Assembly: GCA_026874595.1 (NCBI GenBank)
Contig: CM049311.1
Location: 4,811,676 to 4,875,675 of the forward strand
Source of the DNA: Sipunculus nudus
Lineage: Eukaryota; Annelida; Sipuncula; Golfingiida; Sipunculidae
Direction of reading: 5' to 3'
DNA length: 64,000 nucleotides
Below are positions 56,301 to 64,000 of this stretch, in pieces. Below the pieces are notes generated by a model that had not been told where the DNA came from, searched no databases, and saw only the letters and a list, made by a program, of their open reading frames with translations. Position numbers and translations under genes: made by a program. Positions within the stretch are counted from its first letter, which is position 1. Every line of letters starts with the position of its first letter.

Positions 56301-59300
56301 TGTATGGAAAACTGCAAGAGTTCAATTTGACAGATACAAGGTTATGATTAACTATGCTGATGAGGGGATTTATGAATTTGTGACTGTATGACATAATATC
56401 TTGACAAGATCGGTCTTGACAAGGTACATTATTTTGATGCCCCTCACATCTACATATTACACAATATTGACATAATTTCTGGCATGTACGTAGGTACCTA
56501 TAGACAAAATGTCAACAATACTGAACCACCTGGAAGGTTAAAATCTTAAAAATATGATGAAATGTAGATAATGTTTGAGAGGAAGAGGTAATCTGGGCCA
56601 TGGTTGGTTTATATGATTGAAGAAAATGTTGCAAATAATATTTGAGACCTGACCATGCCTTTCCATTGATTACCTTTTTGATAAGCATTCCACAGGTGCA
56701 ATGACTTGATGGGAGGGGGGGCTGGTGTTGTGTTATGATCAAAGTTACAATGCCTCTGTCTCTCTGTAGATATTTTCTTTAATTATCAAATTTTATGCTA
56801 TAGCCATAGAACTACTGTTCACAGTGCCAAGGAGCAAAGCCTCAGTGGGATGAAGAAGGGGATGGTGAGAGTTACAACACCCTTGCATATACATACAGGA
56901 TATGAAATTTAATTCAACAGTGCTTATAAAAAAAAAGTTTATTCATGAACATTAAATATTTAAAACAGACAGAAAGATGGAGAAACAAAGCAAATAATTT
57001 TTTTCCCCATTCTACTGAGCCAAGAAAAAATTAACAATATTTGCATTTATTCCTTTTTTTCATTACATAATTTTAATCCAAGTTTCCGAATGTTACTATA
57101 AATTTACAGTATAACATACATGTGATTGTGAATATTTCAGTTGATTCACATTTCTGAATTGCATCAACATTTATAGCTAATGTATTTAGTTTATAGTACC
57201 TGTCAACAGAATGGGATGGAGAGAGGAAGGGAGGCAATTAGGGAGAGAGAGAGTGAGAGAGAGAGAGAGAGAGATAGAAAGAGAGAAAGAAATATGGAGA
57301 AAGAAAGAGAAAAAGCAGAGGAGAGAGAGAGAGAGAGAGAAGAGAGAAACTCTGGTAATTACTGCCTGACCCAGCCTGACCCAGACACTCACAGTGGCAG
57401 TAGGTCAGACCTGAAGGTGTTATGTAACTGCCCAGTACACTACATTTATACTGATCTGATGTAAACAATGAAGACATGGTACCTGAAAACTTGATTGAAA
57501 TCTACAGTTTTTGATCAATTGGTTTCAAATTTCAGATTTTAACAGATGAAATGTCAATGTGTACATGCTGTGAAAATTAAATCCACAGCACTAACATGAA
57601 AAATTTGAATATTAATATTTTTTTAAATGGTATCAGGAAAAAAAGAAAAGTATTCTCAGCTATAAAACTAATACATGTGTTAAAATTAATCCAAGGATCA
57701 AAACACCCAATATATTATACCAGGAGCAAACTGGAGTTGGGAATGTTTAATTTTATGAACTGAAATAAAGGACCAGCAATATAAATTTTGATTATTTAGC
57801 CAGTATCATGTAACAACTGATACAACCATGAGTTATAAGTCAAATTAAAAGCTTTAATGAGCACTTGTCTGAGTAATATTTTAAATTTTTGACATATTTA
57901 TTTATTATTTTAATTTTGTAATAAATATAAACCAACAAGTTAAACACCTGGAAAAGACCTGGAAATTTAGATTAATTTAATATAATCAACTGCATCCTTG
58001 TCGATCATTATCTTGCTTCATATAATCCATAATAGTAAACAACAATTTATTTTAATTATTTATTTTTCATTTTTATGGTTGAAATGAAAAATACCCAATG
58101 GTGACTGCATGGTATCATTTGAAATACAATTTTGGCCATCCATGGAAGATCCATAAATGATCAGTAATTGCAAGGTAATCCCCTGTAACTCATTAACTAT
58201 AAATTCCTTTTCCATTTTTTTAAGTTCTTATTATAAACCAAGAATTAAAAAAAAGTTTATTGTTATGTTATGGCCTAAACAAATACTAGTGGAGGGGGTT
58301 GGACAGTTAGATCCAGCTGAAGCCACCCAAGAGCACCCAAGCATGCATAATTGGCCTGAAAGGTCAATGTGGGGACATAAAAGAGGGGCTTCAGTACAGC
58401 CAAGGTGTGATATGGTCTCATAAAAACTTTCATAAAAACTAGTTTTTGACCTATTCCTTTTCTAACTTAAGAATTTAGAAGCTAAAATCCTTACGTGTGC
58501 AAGATATGAAAATTAAATCAACAGTGCTTACATGGAAAAAACATGCCATGGCCAAAGTTGGGCAAAATTTAAGGTACTGATTTAAATTTATGCTAATAAC
58601 TTATAAAATTTGAAAAATTCAGAACTAATTTTGGGAATACAATTGAATCTTGATTAAATAATGTTATATCCCTGGCAAAAAATCTCTACCTTCAGCAATT
58701 TTCATGTAAAGAGAGTAAATATATTTCTTGATTTTTTACAAAGTGCATTATGTTTGGGCCTAGAACTTAAAACAATTACACAATACTGACATCATTTCTG
58801 GCATATTAAAGGCGAATGTATAGAAAAATATGTATATTATATATGATCAAAGTCAGTTCAGTGGTTTTGATATTAGGCAATCTTAAAGTATAACGATGGG
58901 TTTTTTTTATGGAAAAATGAAGTTTTTTCTTAATATCTCGAAGGAATGCAGTCCTAGTGACCAAACTTTTAGTATGGTAGAGGATTTTGGGGACATCTAA
59001 CTGTATGCAAAATTTAAGGAACTTAGAGCTGAAGCTGGGGAGCTGAGCTCTAGTAAACTGCATAACACTAGCTTGATGTAAACAATATGTGACATGGTGC
59101 TTGAAAACTTGAATAAAATCTACAGTTTTTGATCAACTGGTTTCAAATTTTTTGTTTTAACAGTTGAAATGGTAACTAAAACATGCTTTGAAAATTAAAT
59201 CCTCAGCAGTTACAGGAAAAAAACATGCCATGGTCAAACTTGGGCAAAATTTAAGGTACCAATTTTATATTTTTGCCAATATTTAAAAAAAATTAACAGA

Positions 59301-62300
59301 TTTTGATCTAATTTTTGGTATACAATTAAATTTTGATTATTTAAAGTAGTATTTCTGAAAAAAGTTCCTACCTTTAACACTTTTGGTCTTAACTGACCAA
59401 ATATCTTTCCTCATTTTTTTAAAAAGTCCATTATGTTTGGGCCCATAACTTTTTTAAATTAAATAATACTGACTTAATTTCTGGCATGTACATAGGAACC
59501 ATATAGAGGAATATTTATGGTAAAAATGAAGAAAACCAGCTGAGTGGTTTTGATATTAGGCAGTCCTGAAGTGTGAAAATAGATTTCTAATAAAAAATTG
59601 GGGTTTTTCCATAATATCTCGAAGGAACGAAGTTATTTTTGCCCAATTTTGGGCATGGTAGGAGATTTTGGGGGCATCTAACTGTATGCCGAATTTCAGA
59701 CGGACGCAGGTCCAATGGTGTCGAAACGTGCCAGTCTTACGGACGGACATCCAGACGGACGGACGGACAGACAGACAGACGACGGACAATGGACCACGAC
59801 TATAGCTCAGATGACTTATAGTCAGCTGAGCTAATAAATGCAATATATTCACTTTGGACTACTTTCACATCAATCTACACACTAATACACTAGACACAGT
59901 GGGATCTTTGTCTATCATTAATTTACTTCATATGATTCCTAATGATTAGTAATGAATAATATGATTTATTTTTTTATCATTAAAATTTCACTGAAAAATA
60001 CCATAGGTGACTGCATGGTGTTATTTGGAATAACACTGACATTGACATTCTATCCATCCATACAAGATTCTTACATCATCAGTAACTGCAAGTTAATTTT
60101 CTGTTACTCATCAACTAACAAATTCCTTTTTATTAATTTTTCTTTGTTATAAAAAACCAATACAAAATATTATTTTATTGTTTATTGTAATGTTGTTTTT
60201 CAAAACAACTACTAGATGAGTTGGGTTGGACACCTGGATCAACTGTGGCTGGGCATTAGCTGCCTGGCTGCCCCAGTGTATGCTTCGCTCAAGCATGCAT
60301 AATCTGATGAAAGGTCAACAAGGTCAACATACAGGTGACTGAAGAGGGGCTAGATTAAGCCTGGGTCTGACATGGTCTCATATAAACATTAATAAAAGCT
60401 ACAATATTTGGCCATTTTCTTTCAGCTTTCTAAATTACAAAGATGAAATCCTTATGTGTGCATGATATGAAAATTATATCAACAGTGCTCTCAGAAAACA
60501 AACGTGCCATGGTCAAAGTTGGGCAAAATTTAAGGTACTAATTTTATATTTAAAGTAATAACTTGTAAAATTTGAAAAATTCAGAACTAATTTTTGGTAT
60601 TCAATTGAATCTTGATTAAATAATGCTACATCCCTGACAAAAAAATCTCTAGCTTCAGCAATCCTCTTGTTAAGGGAGTAAATATATTTCTTGATTTTTT
60701 AATAAGTGCATTATGTTTGAGCCCATAACTTAAAACAATTATACAATACTGACATCATTTCTGGCATGTGCATAGCGAATGTATAGAAAAGCATGTATAT
60801 TATATATGATCAAAGTCAGATCAGTGGTTTTGATATAAGCCAGTCTTACAGTGTAACAATGGGTTTTTAATGAAAAAATGAAATTTTTCATTAATATTTC
60901 GAAGGAATTAAGTCCTAGAGATAAAATTCTTGGCATGGTAGGGGATTTTTGAGACATCTAACTGTATGCTAAATTTAAGGAACTTAAGAGCTGAAGCTGG
61001 GGAGCTGATCTCTTGCAAACTGCATAACACTAGCTTTATGTAAACTTGATGTGACGTGGTGCTTGAAAACTTGAATAAAATCAACAGTTTTTGATCAACT
61101 GGTTTCAAATTTTTGGTGTTAACAGACAAAATGCTAACAAAAACATGCTGTGAAAATTAAATCCACAGTACTTACAGGAAAAAAACGAGTCATGGTCAAA
61201 CTTGGGCAAATTTAAGGTACCAAATTTATATTTTTGCCAATATTTAAAAAAATTAAACAGATTTTGATCTAATTTTTGGTATACAATTAAATTTTGATCA
61301 ATTAAAGTTGTATTACTGAAAAAAGTCCCTACCTTTAACACTTTTGGTCTTAAGTGACCAAATATCTTTCCTGATTTTTATACAAAGTCCATTATGTTTG
61401 GGCCCATAACTTTTTTAAATTAAATAATACTGACTTAATTTCTGGCATGTACATAGGAACTATATAGAGGAATATTTATGGTAAATATGAAGAAAACCAG
61501 ATTAGTGGTTTTGATAATTGGCAGTCCTGAAGTGTGAAAATAGATTTCTAATAAAAAATTTGAGGTTTTTCCTTAATATCTCGAAGGAACAAAGTCCTAT
61601 TGACCCAATTTTCGGCATGGTAGGAGATTTTTGGGACATCTAACCGTTTGGCAAATTTCAGATTCATAGGTCCAATGGTGTCAAAACGTGCCAGTCTTAC
61701 GGATGGACATCCGGACAGACGGACAGACAGACGGACGACGGACAATGGACCACGACTATAGCTCAGATGACTTATAGTCAGCTGAGCTAAAAACTTGCAA
61801 AATAGAAACTGGATTTAAAAAAGAAAATGCATGATTAGCTTTATAGATATCCAGGTGACCATGTTTTAACTTAGAACAATGGGGCATGTAATTTCCTGAG
61901 CTCCAAGGAATCCTTGCATATGATCTGGAGACTAAAATGTCTCAAGGAAAGTGTAAAAAGACCGAAACTTGCTGAACAGAGATGGCGCCACCTGCAGGTT
62001 ACAATCACATGTGAGTCATGTGCTGAGTAAGTCTGAATAATTTGGTAAAGAAAGCGGAAAGGGTCTTAGAGATATGTTGGTTGAGAAGAGAACAGTAATG
62101 TTTTCTAGTTGTCAAATATACAATACACATAGATGTACTGAACATTAATCAATGGATATATGTTAAATCTCACAGTTGTGTATGGAGTGTTATAATCACA
62201 GTTAACTGCATGTGCAATCTATGGACTCCACAATGCGTCAGTCACTGAAAAAAGCAATTGAGGAGTTCATTCTTATGGGCTAAAAACAGGTAAGTGTAAG

Positions 62301-63370
62301 ACGTAGGTAGAACATGTGCATATATCAACCAAGTGGTGTAAACAAGCAGAGGGAGGAATCATGACAGATAAGAACATGTTGAATTGCATGAAGAAAGGAT
62401 AAATTATACATTATTAATATTATGGGCTAAGATATAAGTGAAAAGGCTAAAGGACACAATAAACATACACAGGAGCAAGTTTCAGCCATCACTGGAACAC
62501 TCAACATGTATTGGTTGTGGATAAAGGAGTCCTGACTGGTAGGTATTGTTTGTAAAGGCACACCAAAAGGGTAATTAGTGCCATTTTCAGGTACATCCCC
62601 CCCCCCCTTTTTCGGGCACTCGGTAAAACCCGGAATTTCCGCGGAATTTCCGAGGATATTCCGAGATTCCTCGGAATAAAAGTTTGAGCCGTTTCCCTCA
62701 GCAGAGGATCCCTGACAGTAGGAAAAAAGTTCCCATACATATAAAATGAATAATTATCTTCCTATTTCTTTAGGGTTCCGTTCTAATCTTCGACTTTTTA
62801 AGGCGTAATCTACGGTTTTCCGAGCCAGATCAGACCGGCCCGGGACGACGACCATGTTTATGGTAGATCATACCTAAATCCGGTGGTTTCATGATGATTC
62901 TTGGAAAGTATAAATAGAAAACAGGCCTGGATAAAAAGAAGTAAAGAGAGTGAATTGTAGATTTATCAGATATACTCCTCTTATTGATCATAAGATCATG
63001 AAATATTGTGGAAGGCCATAACAAAAGAAAGGGGCAGGGCATGGAGAGAGATTCTACAATTAATGGAAGTGGCATGACATTTGGACAGGGAGGCTACAGC
63101 AGTATTGATCAGTGTCTACAAGTGTTTTCATTTACCACTGGCATTATTAAAATTCTATTTTTTATTAGTCCAACGAACAAAGGAATACATTTGAAAACAA
63201 AATCATTTATTAACAACTGAACCATAATAATCGAATGAAATATGTACAAACTGAAAGTAAATTAAGCCTCATGAAATACACCTGATACCATAATGAAATA
63301 TTGAATTTAAAATACCAATGTAAAGTATTATGAAAATGAAAAAAAAAGTTATACCTGGTGTCAATATATG

Positions 63371-63426
<56 letters not shown>

Positions 63427-64000
63427 TTGTACATTTTATTACTATTAATTTACTATCTATAGACCTAATATATGAAATCATAATGTAAATAATGCGCTAT
63501 AGAAGAATTAAACGAATAAACGATGTAATCCAACAGGTAATAATTAATTTGTCAACAGGAATGGAGAAAGTTGCAGTTTTTTATGTGGTTTTGAGGGGGC
63601 CCGGTCGCCGTGGGTCTGGATTCTCCGAGAATTCTACAGGCGCTTCCAAAATATTAGTAAACACGGCAGTCGTGCAGGGCTGTTTGAAAAGATGTTAAAA
63701 AAATCGTACGCTGCACCTTAATTACTCGAAGATTAGAACGGAACCCTGAATAAATGGGAAGATAATTGTTCATTCTTCAGGTATGGGTACTTTTTTTCTA
63801 CTGTCAAGGATCCTCTGCCGAGGGAAATGGCTCAAACTTTTATTCCGAGGGATCTTGGAATATCCTCGGAAATTCCGAGGAAATTCCGGGTTTTACCGAG
63901 TGCCCCTTTTTCGTGATATCTGGTGAGCGATATTTGGGCTTATGACATTTGAAAAGTTCATATAATTTCTTTAACAACAATACGTACAGTCTTTGGTCGT
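47027..64000 (-). CDS. CTU1: Cytosolic tRNA 2-thiolation protein 1 (partial at 5' end)
   Basis: CTU1 (NCS6/ATPBD3) with CTU2 thiolates U34 of cytosolic tRNA-Lys, -Glu and -Gln, using sulfur relayed by URM1. Exons (minus strand, high to low): 64000-63988 (partial), 54356-54233, 53575-53457, 52856-52800, 52467-52410, 51941-51864, 51154-51113, 50634-50585, 50235-50171, 49778-49713, 49289-49231, 48717-48658, 48273-48186, 47739-47706, 47350-47027. Phases agree at each join, giving 411 codons. Visible signatures: [18 protein letters not shown]-loop [68 protein letters not shown] and the C-terminal zinc site [16 protein letters not shown]. The initiator and first CxxC lie outside the window. The protein has a ~105-residue C-terminal extension rich in Ser/Gly/Thr; the human protein, as I recall, is 348 residues. 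Confidence 0.97.
47706..47739 (-). CDS. CTU1: CTU1 micro-exon ([11 protein letters not shown])
   Basis: 34 bp, acceptor TATGTTTCAG, donor AAGG|GTGAGT. The LGIGK end of the conserved region. Confidence 0.92.
48186..48273 (-). CDS. CTU1: CTU1 exon with C-terminal zinc site
   Basis: 88 bp, acceptor CTTTGTAG, donor CAAG|GTTAGT. Encodes [16 protein letters not shown], two CxxC pairs, then [11 protein letters not shown]. Confidence 0.96.
48658..48717 (-). CDS. CTU1: CTU1 exon ([20 protein letters not shown])
   Basis: 60 bp, acceptor TTATTTTGCAG, donor CAAG|GTGTGC. Confidence 0.94.
49231..49289 (-). CDS. CTU1: CTU1 exon ([19 protein letters not shown])
   Basis: 59 bp, acceptor ATTTTTGCAG, donor ATAG|GTGTGT. 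Confidence 0.94.
49713..49778 (-). CDS. CTU1: CTU1 exon ([20 protein letters not shown])
   Basis: 66 bp, acceptor TTTTGTAG, donor ACAG|GTTAGC. Contains [10 protein letters not shown], a signature of the family. Confidence 0.95.
50171..50235 (-). CDS. CTU1: CTU1 exon ([20 protein letters not shown])
   Basis: 65 bp, acceptor TGTGTTTCAG, donor TTAT|GTAAGT. Confidence 0.94.
50585..50634 (-). CDS. CTU1: CTU1 micro-exon ([16 protein letters not shown])
   Basis: 50 bp, acceptor TCTTTTATAG, donor ACA|GTGAGT. Contains the conserved LRGD and RCTA residues. Confidence 0.94.
51113..51154 (-). CDS. CTU1: CTU1 micro-exon ([13 protein letters not shown])
   Basis: 42 bp, acceptor TAATTTCACAG, donor AATG|GTAAGT. 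Encodes the [11 protein letters not shown] signature common to the TtcA/CTU1 family. Confidence 0.94.
51864..51941 (-). CDS. CTU1: CTU1 exon ([16 protein letters not shown])
   Basis: 78 bp, acceptor TTGTTTCAG, donor ACAG|GTTCAT. Carries the CxxC of the central cysteine site and [10 protein letters not shown]. Confidence 0.95.
52410..52467 (-). CDS. CTU1: CTU1 exon ([19 protein letters not shown])
   Basis: 58 bp, acceptor TCTGTTTCAG, donor AACT|GTAAGT. Ends one base into the first Cys codon of the CTFC metal/catalytic motif. Confidence 0.95.
52800..52856 (-). CDS. CTU1: CTU1 exon ([19 protein letters not shown])
   Basis: 57 bp, phase 0-0, acceptor ATTTTACAG, donor GAG|GTATGT. Encodes the conserved 19-residue segment named in the call. 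Confidence 0.95.
53457..53575 (-). CDS. CTU1: CTU1 exon with second half of the PP-loop
   Basis: 119 bp, acceptor GTACTCAG, donor GAG|GTTAGT. Encodes [20 protein letters not shown] through [17 protein letters not shown]. Confidence 0.96.
54233..54356 (-). CDS. CTU1: CTU1 exon with first half of the PP-loop
   Basis: 124 bp, from TATTGAAG acceptor to AAAG|GTTAAT donor. Encodes [20 protein letters not shown] through VAIGASGGK plus one base of the Asp codon. The ATP-binding PP-loop SGGKDS is therefore split by the following intron. Confidence 0.95.
54940..55045 (+). mobile_element. Possible degenerate tRNA-derived SINE
   Basis: GTAGTGGCCAATATGTCCGCCTCT resembles an A-box region of mollusc tRNA-derived SINEs (TGG…AGTGG…GTCCGCCTCT), and CAAGGTCACACCCC lies where the B box would be, but it is a poor match. 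Tail not identified. Confidence 0.25.
55306..55337 (+). repeat. Element 5'-end-like motif, copy 1
   Basis: ACAAGGGACCCATGGGTCAC followed by GGCGCTCAGCTG. The same ~31 bases occur at 55985. CCATGG sits in the near-palindrome GGACCCATGGGTCA. Confidence 0.7.
55985..56016 (+). repeat. Element 5'-end-like motif, copy 2
   Basis: Identical to the motif at 55306 but followed by CTCAGCTGATCATG. CTCAGCTGA is the reverse complement of TCAGCTGAG at the repeat ends at 59832 and 61791, suggesting short inverted termini of one repeat family. Confidence 0.6.
57243..57347. repeat. GA-rich microsatellite
   Basis: (GA)n and GAAA-rich purine tract with interruptions. The Arg/Glu-rich 94-codon plus-strand frame over it is a by-product. 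Confidence 0.9.
57870..61793 (+). repeat. ~1.96-kb tandem duplication with 3' GGACGG tract and hairpin
   Basis: Block 1 (~57870-59832) and block 2 (~59833-61793) are collinear: GTGACTGCATGG at 58099/60007, AAACATGCCATGG at 58548 matching AAACGTGCCATGG at 60499, CATCTAACTGTATGC at 58995/60955, and the ends GACAATGGACCACGACTATA. Each block has two related ~600-bp modules with GGTACC…CATTATGTTTGGGCC…AATATCTCGAAGGAA, so the internal structure is itself duplicated. Both end in GACGGACGGACAG-type tract, then AGCTCAGATGACT-TAT-AGTCAGCTGAGCT, a hairpin with one mismatch, then AA. Confidence 0.85.
59803..59834 (+). mobile_element. 3' terminal hairpin, block 1
   Basis: AGCTCAGATGACT pairs with AGTCAGCTGAGCT around a short TTAT loop; one mismatch. 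Same structure in block 2 at about 61763-61792. Confidence 0.6.
61795..62585. other. Unassigned intronic stretch
   Basis: No repeat end, ORF or RNA signal recognised. Confidence 0.4.
62590..63910. mobile_element. Inverted-repeat (fold-back) element, ~1.3 kb
   Basis: Left arm 62608-62795 and right arm 63722-63908 are reverse complements with about 85-90% identity by eye: GGCACTCGGTAAAACCCGGA at the left versus TCCGGGTTTTACCGAGTGCC at the right, continuing through GGATCC and GGGTTCCGTTCTAATCTTCG. The outer end is a poly-C/poly-T run. The interior has a (TA)n tract and no transposase-like frame. Probably a non-autonomous DNA element; target-site duplications were not identified. Confidence 0.8.
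63375..63424. repeat. (TA)n microsatellite inside the fold-back element
   Basis: About 25 TA repeats. The Tyr/Ile-repeat frames over it are not genes. Confidence 0.93.
63988..64000 (-). CDS. CTU1: CTU1 exon, 3' end (window edge)
   Basis: Minus strand reads …CGACCAAAGACT followed by donor GTACGT. The residues RPKT are what precedes G-x-ALCKECF in CTU1 proteins, and the phase (0) fits the next exon. Short, but frame and motif agree. Confidence 0.8.

Larger units (their letters stand above)
54357..63987 (-). other. First visible CTU1 intron, ~9.6 kb
   Basis: Bounded by donor GTACGT (minus strand, at 63987) and acceptor TCTATTGAAG (54357). The other CTU1 introns in view are about 350-880 bp, so this intron is inflated by the repeats listed below. 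No internal coding exon was found. Confidence 0.85.

Noticed and set aside
57180-57477. Arg/Glu-rich or Ser/Leu-rich proteins near 57.2 kb
   Set aside because: They are translations of the GA-rich microsatellite.
59639-59821. Arg/Asp/Gly-rich frame ([20 protein letters not shown])
   Set aside because: Translation of the GGACGG tract at the end of the repeat; non-coding.

Overview
The window is nuclear DNA from an animal, most likely a mollusc and probably a bivalve. The clues are spliced genes with short GT-AG introns, many (TA)n tracts, THAP-like and SWIM-like gene remnants, repeats ending in a GGACGG-rich tract plus a hairpin, and one clear metazoan housekeeping gene. The phylum is an inference; no bacterial-style operon, phage or CRISPR locus is present. 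The ordinary gene is CTU1 (cytosolic tRNA 2-thiolation), on the minus strand from 64000 down to 47027. Fourteen complete exons and the last 13 bases of an upstream exon were placed by hand; phases agree at every junction and give 411 in-frame codons before the stop.

Positions 1-12540 hold a tandem array, cut by the left window edge, of a composite unit of about 1.3-2.2 kb. Each unit carries (i) a coiled-coil terminal exon of an unrecognised small gene, here called ORF-X, (ii) an AT-rich spacer with a (TA)n tract of variable length, (iii) the N-terminal part of a C2H2 zinc-finger gene, and (iv) one to four copies of a 183-bp, phase 0-0 exon with a 97-bp intron. The last unit continues past the usual breakpoint and shows the source gene: the N-terminus of a family B DNA polymerase of the type found in animal mobile or virus-like elements.

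Positions 12700-25530 hold older, broken copies of the same element family. Copy B (about 13.94-18.0 kb) and copy C (about 19.5-23.47 kb) are a direct segmental duplication with the order SWIM zinc-finger gene remnant, THAP-type gene remnant, possible zinc finger, ORF-X, zinc-finger/PolB N-terminus. Copy B is followed by a long decayed polymerase body (to 19380) with exonuclease-region and motif A similarity. Copy C jumps straight to a polymerase C-terminal fragment (23518-23826), and a second such fragment lies at 25256-25530. All are interrupted by stops and frameshifts.

Positions 25572-43092 are one uninterrupted 50/51-bp minisatellite of about 345 copies, with nested higher-order repeats including a 4848-bp tandem duplication that looks identical wherever compared. 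From 43.1 to 47 kb lie a 138-codon ORF of unknown nature and a 301-bp tandem repeat ending in a GGACGG tract and hairpin. The first visible intron of CTU1 (54357-63987) contains a 1.96-kb tandem duplication, a GA tract and a 1.3-kb inverted-repeat element whose right arm ends about 80 bp from the exon. Nothing here demonstrates a functional new system. The most unusual structures are the zinc-finger/ORF-X array with its multiplied phase-neutral exon and the polymerase-element graveyard beside the giant minisatellite.
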